Assembly: GCA_030549495.1 (NCBI GenBank)
Contig: JAUIRK010000475.1
Location: 234,600 to 298,599 of the forward strand
DNA length: 64,000 nucleotides
Origin: Nectonema munidae
Lineage: Eukaryota; Nematomorpha; Nectonematoida; Nectonematidae
Direction of reading: 5' to 3'
The translations under genes were made by a program, and so were the position numbers. Below are positions 22,465 to 33,756 of this stretch, in pieces. Positions within the stretch are counted from its first letter, which is position 1. Each line of letters begins with the position of its first letter. The notes under the pieces are model-generated. The model was not told the origin of the DNA, searched no databases, and worked only from the letters and a program-made list of their open reading frames with translations.

Positions 22465-25400
22465 AAAACTCACGCTCTGATAAATATCTAACATCCAAAT
22501 TTTTAGCTACTAATGCTTTTTATCTTTTCATACCTCCCTAATATAGTTTTGAATCAATAAATTCGAATTTTTGTTTCTATTTTTGTGTACATTTAGTTAT
22601 TTGTTAGTCACCCTACTATTTAATTAGTTTTTTACCCGTGCGCGCCAGTTTTTTTGAACATTTTACGCTAAAATTGACATTTTTTAGTTTCTAATAAAAT
22701 TATTCATCGGAAAACACTACAGGGTTTTCAAGTTAAAAAAAGTTATATCCCGAATATTCAATATATGAAATGATTAGTAGAGTTTATATCCAAAGTATGA
22801 GTCGCACACCTAGCACACCCTGCGTATTCGCGAATGATAGATACATACATACATATAAATATATGAAAGCTAACTTACGTGTGAAAAAAAATAGAAGAAT
22901 GTGCTTGGTGGTAGGTATTATAACAATGAACTCATCATAGCTTGCCAAAGATTTAAAATATCCCAGGGATGAAGAAATATGGGAAAGTAACACCCAAAAG
23001 TAAAATGAAAACATGAGTACCACTCTTAATATTTTTTGGATATTTAATCTAAAAGTAGGGTAAAGAATTCCCTACTTTTATAGATTAAAAAAACTGTTGC
23101 TAGTAGCATACCTATAACATTCTTTAAATCATATTTATTACGGAAATTATAATCGAAAATATTATTGTTCACTATGCCTTTACTGATCAATTCATTATCA
23201 GAGCTTATACTTTTATGAACGAAAATGGCTAATTGAAAATGGTTAACTTGTTTAAGACCAAGGGTATTAATTTTTTTTCTAATAACACAAGGATCACAAT
23301 TGAATACAAATTTCAATGGTCTGTTTTGTTTCTTTTGTTACACAGAATACTTCAATAAATTAGGCCAAATAAAGTTACAGTAAAGAAATTTAGATTTGGA
23401 GTAGGGCGGTATACACTATTTTTAATTAAATAAGATTAATTAATTCTAAAATAAAGATAATAAAGGATCCAATTACCTAATCAATGTTGCTAATGTTGGT
23501 TATGTTGATATTTTTATTTTATAAAAGATGCGCAAAAAATTTCACATGTTTAGTATGTATTAATGAAAAATGGATTAATATTTTCCAATAATTGGAAATG
23601 AAAAAAAAGATTCTTCATTTAAAAAATCGTAACGTATAATAATAAATTAACATAAATAAATATAAATTACATATTTTAATCATATTTTGTCGTGCTACCA
23701 TATTTATATACGAATTTCAGAAAGAGCTGATGTTTTCATTTTATAGTTTTTTGTCGCCAGATGCAAGTAAAGTTGTCGCTCATTCCATTTGGTCTCGCTT
23801 CAATTCCAGATAGTAGCAACCCTACTATCTTTTTGAAAAAACAGCGTATGTGCGATTCGAACATTGAGCAAAAGATTACGTTATTTGTGGTTATAAATTG
23901 GTGTTCAAAATTAAGGGTGCAATATGACTTTAAATAATCAAAACTCAAAACTAAAATTTTGAAAATTTTATAGAATAACTTTTTTAGTTATAAATGCTTT
24001 ATGTCTTATGTAGGGAGGAGGCAAAAGCGACTTTTCATTTTTCTATTTTTTTACTTTCTATAGTTGATTCTTGCTGTCTTTTTATCCAATAAATTTTATA
24101 TAAATAATAACCAAAAAATATCTAAAAAAAATTCAGACTAAAAAGGATAATTAACATATTTATAAATATCATAATTATATCATACATTATTTCAATAATA
24201 CTTAATCTAAATCTTATATGAAATTGGTTTGGGTTTCAGTTAGGTCTCTACTTTTCTAACTACATTTACGTACATCACGTTAATATTCATCCTAATTAAT
24301 ATATTCAATGTAGAACTTCACCCACAGGCCGTATGCCTTTCAAATTTAGAAATTTTAGCATGTTTGATTAACGAATTTTGAGGAGTAGAAAATTTCATTT
24401 TACCTAGAAATTCAGTAGAAATTGAAAGATGTGAAATAAATACTTTTTAAATAATAATAATATTAAAAAAAATTGTTTTGGAAATTAAAAAGGTTTTTTC
24501 CTAAATGCAAATTTGATTTTTTAAAGTTTCATTCATTTTTTGCCTTATTTTCCTGCAAAATTTTCTTCTTATAACAACGATAAAAAAATTTTCTAACATT
24601 ACATTTTTTCACTCTGAAAGAATTCATTTTTTCCCATTCTTTTCTCATCTTTTTTACAGAGTTTAAGAAATTAGTATTTAAACAAGTTCTTATGTAACGT
24701 TCTACTAAATGTAATATTATTGTATATAGGCGTCATCCCCAATATATATATTTTCGCGCTTTTTCTTGGCTAATGTAAATTAGTTCACGTAATAAAGCAT
24801 TTATTCGAATTCATCTAATTTGAAGTTTTTTGCGGGTAACAGTTTCTCTCATTCTTTTGAGCTTTAGGAACGAACCTATACACTATGAAAAAGTTGCAAT
24901 TTATGGTAATATTTTTTCAAAATGAAATTATAGCCATTTATACGACTTCTCTTACACTCAGATATAACAAGACTACAAAGATTATATATATCTAGTTTCA
25001 TTAGGACAATATAATTGATATGTGGTTTGTATCAACATTTTGAAGCCTGTCATTTCCTACTTCACAATGTTTTCTGGATATTTTTGTATAAATCAGCCTC
25101 TTAGTTTACAAACTTTTTTGAATTTCTCATTCCATTTAATTGGGATACGATCTTCCAAAAAATTTTCTTCTAGAGATTTTATATTTCAAGAAATTGAATT
25201 TATCACCCATTCTTCTTTCTTGATTGAGTTCAAATAAATCCTTCATCATGGAAAATAAGTGGTATTAAGGATTTTAAGTAAATTAAAAAAATATATATTT
25301 GCATATTTGTTTCTACATTGTTGAAATTTGTTTCTACATGTTTTCGCTGAGAAGCTAAGATCCCCTGCTCTACACTATATCAATCAAACAAAGGGGGATT

Positions 25401-25490
25401 AAGTTTAAATAATGAATATCTTAAAAGAGTGCTAGAATAAATGAAAGAAACAATACCATTAGTCTTAACAATGTCATTAGGCTTATTTAG
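22465..25490. other. Unassigned AT-rich sequence (3 kb)
   Basis: No gene or element with recognisable motifs. A short (TACA)n run lies at about 22838-22855. Several short ORFs here show no domain or leader and look random. Confidence 0.4.
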
Positions 25491-25493
25491 GAG

Positions 25494-26512
25494 TGCACCG
25501 GATAATCTATCTGGCCGGATATTTCGCCGGAAAACGATAATTATTTCATATTCGGCATGAACGCCCGATAATTCTTTTAACCGGCAGGATAAACCGGCTA
25601 GTTATAAACAAATTATCATTTAATGTTTACTCTTAAAAAAGCAGAAAACTAATAAGAGTAAGTTTTTAATGAGAAAAAGTTCACAATTTGAGTTTATTTC
25701 AAAGAATTAACTAATAAATAAGACGTCAAAAAATTCCTTGCAATTTGTGATGAACGAATAAAAGCATTTTTCCTTTTCCAGCCAAAAGTTTGGTTCTTTT
25801 TTATTCAAAAATGTTTCCATATTTGGAAAAGAGTCTCTCTGATCCAACAGATGAAGCAGGTTTGCATAAGTGTTTGGCTGTTAGATGCTTTAACAAAGGA
25901 AATTTTTCTTCCTGCCTCCAATATTGCAAGGGACATTTTTTCTTTCCAAAAGTGGGGTGCGGAGATAGGCTTCCAACTCTCTGGCTGCCTAATCTTCAAT
26001 ATCATTTTTGACACATTTTTTATTGTGTTTGAATTTCCATTGGTTTCAGTAATTTCTTGGAAGCAAGCCATGAAATAATCTTTGCTTTCATCCTTAAGTA
26101 ACATTATGCTTGGAGAGTCAGGGCGAGCAGCTTCATCAAGAATTTCCGTCTCCATATCCTTTTTAACAACGTTGTGATTTGAAAGTAGCTCTTTGGAAAC
26201 TAATGTTTTCCAAAATGTCTTGTCCTTAAGAAATTGGGCTTTAAATCGTGGATCAGGTATTGTTGGCAGAACATATATCGGGTTGGTCATGAAGTTGAGA
26301 CTTGAATCCGAATCATTGAAAAATCTACTACGAAAAGAAGTTAAGAATCTCTGTTTAGTTTTCTTGATATCTTCTTTATCAGTGGCCTTATCAAAGTATC
26401 TTTCAAGAGTGCTTACATTGGGAATTACAGTTGAAAGAAGACATGACTCAGCCGGATAAAAAATAAGGCTTGAGATTTAAGGATTGTAATTGAGCTATCC
26501 GGTGCACCTCTA
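25494..26512 (-). mobile_element. Deleted hAT element with C-terminal transposase remnant
   Basis: The ends are inverted: GGAGTGCACCGGATA at the left and TATCCGGTGCACCTC at the right. Inside, the minus strand from about 26455 encodes the last third of a hAT (ZBED-like) transposase. STLERYFDKATDKEDIK comes first, then LPTIPDPRFKAQFL, the segment that precedes the dimerisation domain. In another frame the dimerisation core PASSVGSERLFSKYGNIF follows (about 25860-25810). There is therefore one frameshift near 25910. The first two thirds, including the BED finger and two catalytic residues, are missing. The element is an internally deleted derivative of about 1 kb. No clear 8-bp target duplication remains. 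Confidence 0.8.
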
Positions 26513-27110
26513 ATCTTATTAGTCCTTTAGTCTTATCATTAGAAACAATATCATTAGTCTTATGGACTCATAAATGCTTGAGTTGGTGCAGGGACAAGAA
26601 TCTCGATTTGATTAAATAATCCAACATGTTGTTGGTGTCCTGTCCAATAGGGAACGAATAACGTGTAATGTTAAATCATAGAATTTAAAGTGAAAATGTT
26701 TTTAAATATTTTTTTTTAATTTGCAAGAAAGGAAGAGAAAATAAACAAAAGTACAATAATGAAAAAATATTGAAGTTATGATCATTGACTTTGAATTTTA
26801 ATGTGAAAATATTGAGAAAGATGCGTGCATAGATTACTCGTAGACTCGGCATAGATAACACAACACCTCTACGATTTTTGCACAAATGACTCTTTTTTTA
26901 ACATCACATACGAGACCTCAATTACAATGCAATAAAATATTTTTTAGAGTTTTGAAACTAAATTTTTAACACCTTACATTTTTTAATTTTTTTTCAGGAA
27001 ATATATTGTTCTTCATATGGGTATTTTTATTTCAAAATAAACCTATATGACAGTTAAACGAATTTTTGAAAGTAAAAAAACCATGTACAGATTAAAATTT
27101 GGCACAATTT
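26513..27110. other. Unassigned AT-rich sequence
   Basis: Nothing recognised; downstream flank of the receptor gene. Confidence 0.4.
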
Positions 27111-27129
27111 TATTATAATAAAATTTTCT

Positions 27130-28194
27130 TTATTTTTTGCCAAATCTAAAAGAAAGTATTTTCTGAATGACTTTAACGAACACTGACTTCAATTCGCCGC
27201 GATACAACTTATCCACAAATAAGTACAAGACAAAAAAACATAATGGGGAAAAAATAGAAAAACTTAGTTGAATCGAGATAAGAAGCTGTGATTTCTGGTT
27301 CTTCAAGTTGAGATATTTGGAAAATGTGAAAAAAATAGAAATAAAGGCAGGAGGAAGGGTTATCAACATCAGAAAAAGTCCGATAGCAAGAAAGGTTTTC
27401 ATTTGAATGCAGCTTTGTTTTTTTTTATCCAGATAATTTTTTGTATGAGTTTCACTTTTAACGAAGCTAGAAGTGCTGATTCGATTCCCCCAAAATTTCT
27501 TCATCATAAAGTAAATTTTGACTGATAAGCAAAATATTATAAATGAAGGGAAGATGCGAAGCATGACCTCTCTAGATATTTCGTAAATGTTAAAAAGAAT
27601 TGAGCGGTTGTTATTCAAATGATTTCGATAGTATACATCATTTTGAGCAGTGCCACACGTAATCATGCAAATAAAAAACCATTTATAAACTGGGAAGTAG
27701 CATAGAAAAAGCAAAGCTAGAGTAAATATTATAATTTGTTTTTGGGAAATTCGAGAAAAATACTTTAATGTAAAAAAATTCCTCACATTACGATACTTCA
27801 AAATCAAAAATAAGTTGAGTAGATGATGAAAAACCATAGCGATGAAAGCAGATTCACTCCAAGCGGCAATAACATAAGAGATATGGGACAAGTAAAAATT
27901 CAATTCCTTGGAAAGTTGTAGAGGTGATCTTTGATTGTCCAACGAAAAGCAAATCACGACATCGATGTATCTAATGGAAGAAATAAAGCAAGAAACACTT
28001 AAAAACAGGTAAGTATAATTTCGTTCACTCAACTTATAAAATATTCGAATGGAAGGAAGGAGAAGGATGAGCCCGATAATCATGAGAAATGCGGAAAATA
28101 TGATCTTGAAGTCATCTTTCAGTGAAGAGGTCGGCAAAATAGCGTTGGAACAAATAAACTCTACAATTTCCACTTTAAATGGACACTTTTTCAT
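27130..28194 (-). CDS. Divergent seven-transmembrane receptor (rhodopsin-like GPCR)
   Basis: An intact 354-residue frame with an in-frame TAA two codons before the ATG. Seven hydrophobic segments lie at about residues 30-53, 61-83, 103-132, 153-177, 208-231, 264-291 and 304-327. A short tail with basic residues follows, as in a plasma-membrane G-protein-coupled receptor. TM5 has RIFPSFIIFCLS, TM6 ITLPPAFISIFF with its conserved prolines, and TM7 FSPLCFFVLYLFVDKLYR, a variant of NPxxY followed by a helix-8-like segment. The DRY motif after TM3 is absent (HHLLNLFLILKYRN). C180 sits in loop 2 but there is no Cys at the top of TM3. The shape recalls invertebrate peptide (FMRFamide/DMSR-like) receptors, but the ligand is unknown. 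The stop codon overlaps an AATAAA. It is the clearest host gene here and single-exon as seen. A divergent chemosensory receptor is the main alternative. Confidence 0.8.
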   Translation of the reverse strand: MKKCPFKVEIVEFICSNAILPTSSLKDDFKIIFSAFLMIIGLILLLPSIRIFYKLSERNYTYLFLSVSCFISSIRYIDVVICFSLDNQRSPLQLSKELNFYLSHISYVIAAWSESAFIAMVFHHLLNLFLILKYRNVRNFFTLKYFSRISQKQIIIFTLALLFLCYFPVYKWFFICMITCGTAQNDVYYRNHLNNNRSILFNIYEISREVMLRIFPSFIIFCLSVKIYFMMKKFWGNRISTSSFVKSETHTKNYLDKKKQSCIQMKTFLAIGLFLMLITLPPAFISIFFTFSKYLNLKNQKSQLLISIQLSFSIFSPLCFFVLYLFVDKLYRGELKSVFVKVIQKILSFRFGKK

Positions 28195-28579
28195 TTTTAA
28201 TCAAAGTCTTGGCAGAAGAAGAGAGAAACGTTCGTTTGAAATGAGCAGTACACGATAGTTTACGTGAAAACTTTGAAGCAGCCATTGGAAAATAGGATGC
28301 GTGTTAGTAATAATGGAGCGTATTTGGAAGCTTTTATCTTCGAAAATGAAAAGATTTGAGTTCAAGAAGAGCTTGGAAATTTATCTATATTATTGCACAA
28401 ATTTCTAATTAACGTATTTGTTCTTTTCTTTCTCAATTTCGAAAAATTCATTTCTTTTCATAAGATTCAGCCTACTTTTTTTTGTAACTGAAATGCAATA
28501 ATTGATTCTTTTCATATCTTGTTTTCGACTCTTTGTACATGACACAGATATTTCGTGATAAAGAGTAAACTTCCTTTTT
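28195..28579. promoter_or_regulatory. Upstream region of the receptor gene
   Basis: AT-rich 385-bp interval between the receptor start and the outer transposon end at 28580. No specific promoter element can be assigned, but any core promoter must lie here or, if there are 5' exons, beyond the transposon nest. Confidence 0.3.
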
Positions 28580-28745
28580 ACTAAACAACAAAAAATTTTT
28601 ACTGGAGATGTGTAAAGGGATTTAGACTAATTTGGGTACACTGATTTCAAAAATCATAACCATTTTGCTGTATTACGTCAGGATTTTCAGTAACAAAAAT
28701 ATTCCCATTGCCTAGAAGTCAGGATTTCAATGAAATTTACAAAAA
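28580..28745 (+). repeat. Left terminal inverted repeat of the outer element
   Basis: About 165 bp, matching 35305-35477 in reverse complement with small differences and a short length difference in a poly-A run. It lies just beyond the end of the coding region (minus-strand 3' side). Confidence 0.85.
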
Positions 28746-28815
28746 TTCATTATTCAAATTCATCATGAATGCTTCAAAATTATAGAAATTACAGAAAAAC
28801 TCCACTAGAATGTAA

Positions 28816-29816
28816 TTAAAAATGCTTTTGGCATTTGGCTTTGCGTTTGTGCTGCTCTGTGACAGTTTCACGATGCAGGAACCAGCAGAAATCGCCCATA
28901 ATGTTCGGGTTGTGCCGCCCTTGGTAACGCGTCTCCATGAGTGAAATTTCTTGGTGGAATCGCTCTCCGTGCTCGTCCGAGACTGCTCCCAAGTTTTCAG
29001 GGAAGAAGTTCAAGTGCTGGTGTAGGAAATGGATTTTCAGGGACATCCTGGAGCCAAGTTTCCTGAAGGACTCCAGCAGCTGCTGCACTATTTCTTCATA
29101 GTTGTCCGCGCGCTCGTTCCCCAAGAAGTTGTCCGTCACAGCTTTGAAGCTCCTCCACGCTGCCAGCTTTTGGGGTTTAGAGTTGTCGGAAAAGTTTCGT
29201 CCTTCATAATCTGTCGGATTTGCGGTCCAACAAAGACACCAGCCTTGATCTTGGCCTCCGACAAGGTGTTGCCAAACTTTTCCTTGAGGTATAAAAACCC
29301 ACCCCCATTCAGATCCATTGCCCGTACAAAACTTTTGATCAAGCCGAGCTTTATGTGGAGTGGTGGAAGAAAAACCTTGGCTGGGTCGACAAGGGCGAAT
29401 GCTTCACGTTGTGTCGACCAGGTACATGCTCCTTTCGCTCTTCCCAATCTTTCTTCGTCCAGTGATTCTTGTCGTCTCTGCTATCCCAGAGACAAAGGAA
29501 GCACAGATATGTCGATGAAGAGGCGCCAGTCTGTAGGATCGTGATCACACCCAAGTCTTCCATCTCAAAAAACTCAGCCATGTCTCTGTGACGTGCTCTG
29601 AACAAGGATATCTTGGTGTTAGGTTCCAGTAGATTCCACTGCTGCAGCCTTGATCCAAGCAGCTCTGCCTTCGCCTTTGACAGCGAGAGATCTCTTACAA
29701 GATTATTTAAGTCTCCCTGCTTCAGAAGGTGTGATTCTTGACTGTCGGATTCAAAAGGTTCATCATCACCGTCCTCTTCACCACTGCTTACAGCTATGTT
29801 ATGATCAGCTGGAGGT
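28816..29816 (-). pseudogene. Outer-element protein, C-terminal part (DEHGERFHQ family)
   Basis: Reading leftward from the MULE junction, the order is as follows. TVPTPPADHNIAVSSGEED is followed by an acidic linker. LVRDLSLSKAKAELLGSRLQ and FRARHRDMAEFFEMEDLGV come next (about 29720-29550). Then come TYLCFLCLWDSRDDKNHW (about 29500), AKVFLPPLHIKLGLIKSFV (about 29370) and FGNTLSEAKIKAGVFVGPQI (about 29270). The last block has NERADNYEEIVQQLL, LKIHFLHQHLNFFPENLG and AVSDEHGERFHQEISLMETR (about 29090-28940). The pieces are in different frames, and the family segment between DLGV and TYLC appears deleted. The product is dead. The family is widespread and transposon-like, but its biochemistry is unknown to me. 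Acidic and His residues suggest a nuclease or DDE-type enzyme, which is inference only. Confidence 0.7.
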
Positions 29817-29831
29817 GTTGGAACGGTCTTA

Positions 29832-29912
29832 TGACATTTCATCACACGACAGTTCATCACACGACATTTCATCATAACGACACTTCATCACACGACATTT
29901 CATCATATGCAT
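29832..29912. repeat. Left terminal 15-bp repeat array of the MULE
   Basis: Five imperfect 15-bp units of the form GACATTTCATCACAC. It is inverted relative to the array at 34735-34815. Confidence 0.8.
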
Positions 29913-30109
29913 GGGTTGTTTGTTGTAAAGGATTAAAAGTTTATTATACAATATTAATCCATATAGGAAGTATTAGAGAATATACTAACCCTATTAGTGC
30001 TGGGCAAAATTTGTCCGCTCAAGTGCTGGGGGGGGGGGGGGGGCGTAAAGTGCCCCCCCCCTATTTTTCTCAGAGATTAATAAATTTTTATAAATATTTT
30101 TGATGTTAC

Positions 30110-31270
30110 ACATATATTTCAACTATGCTGAATTCAGTGGTGATGTCCATTTTTTATCAAAATCAATCAAACCTGTCAAAAAATTGATTTATATTTGACA
30201 GCTCATCTCAAAAAGGAACTTTTTATTTAAATAATTATATAAAGTTTTTTATGCATGTATATTGTATACCCATTTTCAAATATGCTGAATTCAGTGGTGA
30301 TATTCATTTTTTATGAAAATCAATCAAACCTGTCAAAAAATTGATCTAAATGTGACAACTCATCTCCAAAAGGAACTTTTTATCTAAATAAGTATATAAA
30401 GTTTTTTACACATGTATACCCATTTTCAAATATGCTGAATTCAGTGGTGATATTCATTTTTTATGAAAATCAATCAAACCTGTCAAAAAATTGATCTAAA
30501 TGTGACAGCTCATCTCAAAAAGGAACTTTTTATCTAAATTAGTATATAAAGTTTTTTGCACATGTATACCCATTTTCAAATATGCTGAATTCAGTGGTGA
30601 TATTCATTTTTTATAAAAATCAATCAAACCTGTTAAAAAATTGATCTAAAAGTGACAGCTCATCTAAAAAAGGAACTTTTTATCTAGATAAGTATATAAA
30701 GTTTTTTACAAATGTATACCCATTTTCAAATATGCTGAATTCAGTGGTGATATTCATTTTTTATGAAAATCATTCAAACCTGTCAAAAAAGTGATTTACA
30801 TATGACAGCTCATCTCAAAAATGAAACTTTTTATCTAAATAATTATATAATGTTTTTTAGACATATACACCCATTTTTAAGCATGCGTAATTCAGTGGTG
30901 ATATTCATTTTTTTTTATAAAAATCAATCAAAACTGTCAAAAAATTAATTTATCCCAAAAAGAAAGGATCAGGCACGGTTTTTGAATTAGAGAATTACGT
31001 TTAATAGAAAGTATAGGGAGGTGATGAAGTTTACCGTGCATGGCATTTTATACACATATACCCATTTTCAAGTAGGCTGTGTTTACTGGTTATATTCCTT
31101 TTTTTTTATAAATATTAGTCAAACCAGACAAAATAATTTAAATATGACAGCCCATGTCAAAATTAAAATTTTTATTCTTTTAAAGTTTTTTTTATACATT
31201 TCAAGTATTCAGAATTTATTGGTGATGTTCATTTTTTATGAAATCAATAAAACCTGTCAAAAAATCGATT
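30110..31270 (+). repeat. 150-bp satellite array, locus 1
   Basis: TACCCATTTTCAAATATGCT recurs at exactly 150-bp spacing (30271, 30421, 30571 and 30721, counted at CATTTTCAAA). More diverged units lie before and after, for about 7.5 units in all. Each unit also carries GAATTCAGTGGTGAT, CCTGTCAAAAAATTGAT and TGACAGCTCATCTC. The central units are highly similar and the outer ones more diverged, the usual pattern of an array homogenised by unequal exchange. Confidence 0.95.
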
Positions 31271-32259
31271 AAACCTGTAAATCAATGTCAAATATATAAA
31301 CATAAAAATACTTCTACTTGCAGTTTTCTCTGGTAATTATTTTCTTAATTTATTTAATAAACCAACTTTAGGTGTTTAATTCACTCAAAATATTTCATTC
31401 TACAGTATATGTAACTCGATAGGATCTCCATCTTTTTGGCTACAAATTCATTATCGGCTCGTAGTCTCTAGGTCATATTATAATTTACAGTATGTAATTT
31501 TGGTATCATTCAATGATGATCCTTTCTTGGTAGCTCTTTTTTCATTAGAAATTTATATTCTTCAATGTGTGTTCGAAAATTTTTTTATAAGGATAAAATT
31601 ACTTTTTTCCTCTCAGGCCTGAATATTTGTCAACCAATCTCATTTCAAAGGTTTTTTTCTGATGAATCATTCGTGATGTTGATTGTTCAATTACAAAAGG
31701 TTGTCAACGTTCTTCATCTAAAAAATTACTTCTTTGACACAAAAGGAAAAAGATGGACAAATTCAATTTAAATTAAAAATATCTTGATAGTGACTAAATT
31801 CTCACATATTGGCATCTGTAACATTTTTGATAAATCTGACCTATTCTAAATTTTCAGATTTCCTAAACATCTTAGCTAAATGTTAACTGTAATCCTAGAT
31901 GATAAGCTATAGAATTAAATATTTTTCATTTTAAAAATAGGAACTTCTTTTTCACAGTCAAAATCTTTTTTAAGTATATAATTAAACCACTTCCTAGTTC
32001 ATTAGAACATGGTAGATCTTCCATTTAGTAAAGATACATATTTTCTTTTAATTATTTGTTTTGATCACATGTTCTCTTTTCAATTAGTTTTCAACTTGGT
32101 TGCTTCTCTCATACAAATTTTCAAAAGATTTTATAATACGTTTTATTTTTTTTAATAAATATTTCATACTCAAGATGATTGTAGAAAGTATTATAAGTCA
32201 AAATATACAAAAAAAAGTATATTTTTACTATATACCTAATATGCAGCCATTTTTTGAAT

Positions 32260-33215
32260 TTATTTTACAGAACTGATTTTCAGGCATACATTACTAATTC
32301 AATTGCCACTTCGAGATATTTTTTAACCGTATTATCCAAAATCCAGTACAGAAATAAAATAAGCATAGTCGATTTAGTATAAAACAGATATTTTATTTTT
32401 TTGAAAATATTTTCGAAGACAGTATCTAGAAGTAAATCTCAAATCTGATTTAAGCTTTCAGATATTTTAAAACCATAAATGCCAAAACTGAGTCCAAAAA
32501 TGAAACCAGCATCTTCCATTTGGCATAAAAATAGATATTTTATTTAAATTTCAAAAATATTTCTGTAGACATTAGACGTAAATCGAAGATTTGATTGATA
32601 CTTTCAGACATTTAAGACCTCTAAATGTAAAAAATGATTTCAGAAATAAAAATTATCATGGTCGAATTGGTATAAAAACATATATTTCATGTAAAATTAG
32701 AGAGAATATTTTGGGATATAGTTTTACGACATAAACCTCAAATTTGATTGACACTAGCAGTAAAACCTCTAAATGCGAAAACTGTGTTCAGAAATGAAAT
32801 CATCATGATCTCTTTGCTATAAAAACATATATTTCACGTAAAATTTGAATCAATATTTTTGAAAACTAATTTTAGAACTAAACGCAAATTTGATTGATAC
32901 TTATAGGTATTTTCAAATTCAAACTGCAAAAATTGAGTTCATAAATGAAACTAGCATGGCTGATTTGGTATAAAAACATATATTTAATGTAAAATTTGAA
33001 TGAATGTTTTTGGAGAGAATTTTTAGAAGTAAACCGCAAATTTCATTAACACTTATAGGTGTTTTCACATCCTAAATGTAAAAAATGAGTCCAGAAATGA
33101 AAACAGCATAACCGATTTAGTATAAAAACATATATTTTATATAAAATTTGAAGGTATATTTTATTAGATACATTTTTGATCAATCAAAATTTTGATTGAC
33201 ATTTTCTAAAAAGTA
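32260..33215 (+). repeat. Second array of about 147-152-bp units, unrelated in sequence
   Basis: TATAAAAACATATATTT-like cores recur at about 32378, 32524, 32671, 32818, 32969 and 33121, spacings of 146-152 bp. Each is followed by GTAAAATTTGA and preceded by CAGAAATGAAA plus CATGGTCGATTTG-like sequence. Units are more diverged than those of the first array. Confidence 0.85.
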
Positions 33216-33756
33216 GCCATGATTATTGAAAAAATTAAATATATAAAGTGTTATGCGTTCCAAAATGTATATAAGTATAAATTTTCAGGGTATTATATAA
33301 TATAGATCCTAAGTTATAAGGTTAAGTACAGATAATGTCAAAATTTTGCTGAAAAATTTTAATTTTTGATTTTGATTGACAGTTTTGGTCGGGAAGGGTC
33401 ATTCAACTACCATGAAAATGGTTTCAAAAGATGCAGCTAGCGATTTTAGGAAAAGTCACAAAATTTGAAGGGATATGATTCAGCCAATTTTCTACAATTA
33501 ATTTTTTAGCGAAGGGGGGGGGCGTTTTACGCCCCCCAGCACTAATAGGGCTAATACTTTTTTACCTGGGTATGATGGGCTTTACCTGGGTATGATGTAA
33601 GTAATCTTCTTAAATTTTTATGCCCCTTCTGTTTACCAACATTTCCTTGTTAGTTTATTTCTTTATGAAAATAACTTTACATTTATTTTCTTTTTCCCTT
33701 CTGTTTATTCTCTGTTGCTTAAATCATAAAGTTTTTGCACTTGAAAAATAATCATA

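Larger units (their letters stand above)
29989..33550 (+). mobile_element. 3.56-kb satellite-bearing element with piggyBac-like ends
   Basis: A perfect 16-bp inverted repeat bounds it: CCCTATTAGTGCTGGG at 29989-30004 and CCCAGCACTAATAGGG at 33535-33550. CTAA flanks both sides (29985-29988 and 33551-33554), a known variant of the TTAA target of piggyBac elements, whose ends start with CCC. The same end, TTAA then ACCTATTAGTG, bounds the related element at 38273. Order inside: G-tract hairpin, 150-bp satellite (30110-31270), AT-rich middle, a second array of about 150-bp units (32260-33215), G-tract hairpin. No transposase is recognisable. A weak plus-strand segment near 31620-31690 (PISFQRFFSDESFVMLIV) could be a piggyBac N-terminus. 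The element sits inside the MULE. Confidence 0.8.

Noticed and set aside
29029-29544. A 171-codon plus-strand ORF
   Set aside because: It is antisense to the conserved outer-element protein, whose motifs are on the minus strand.
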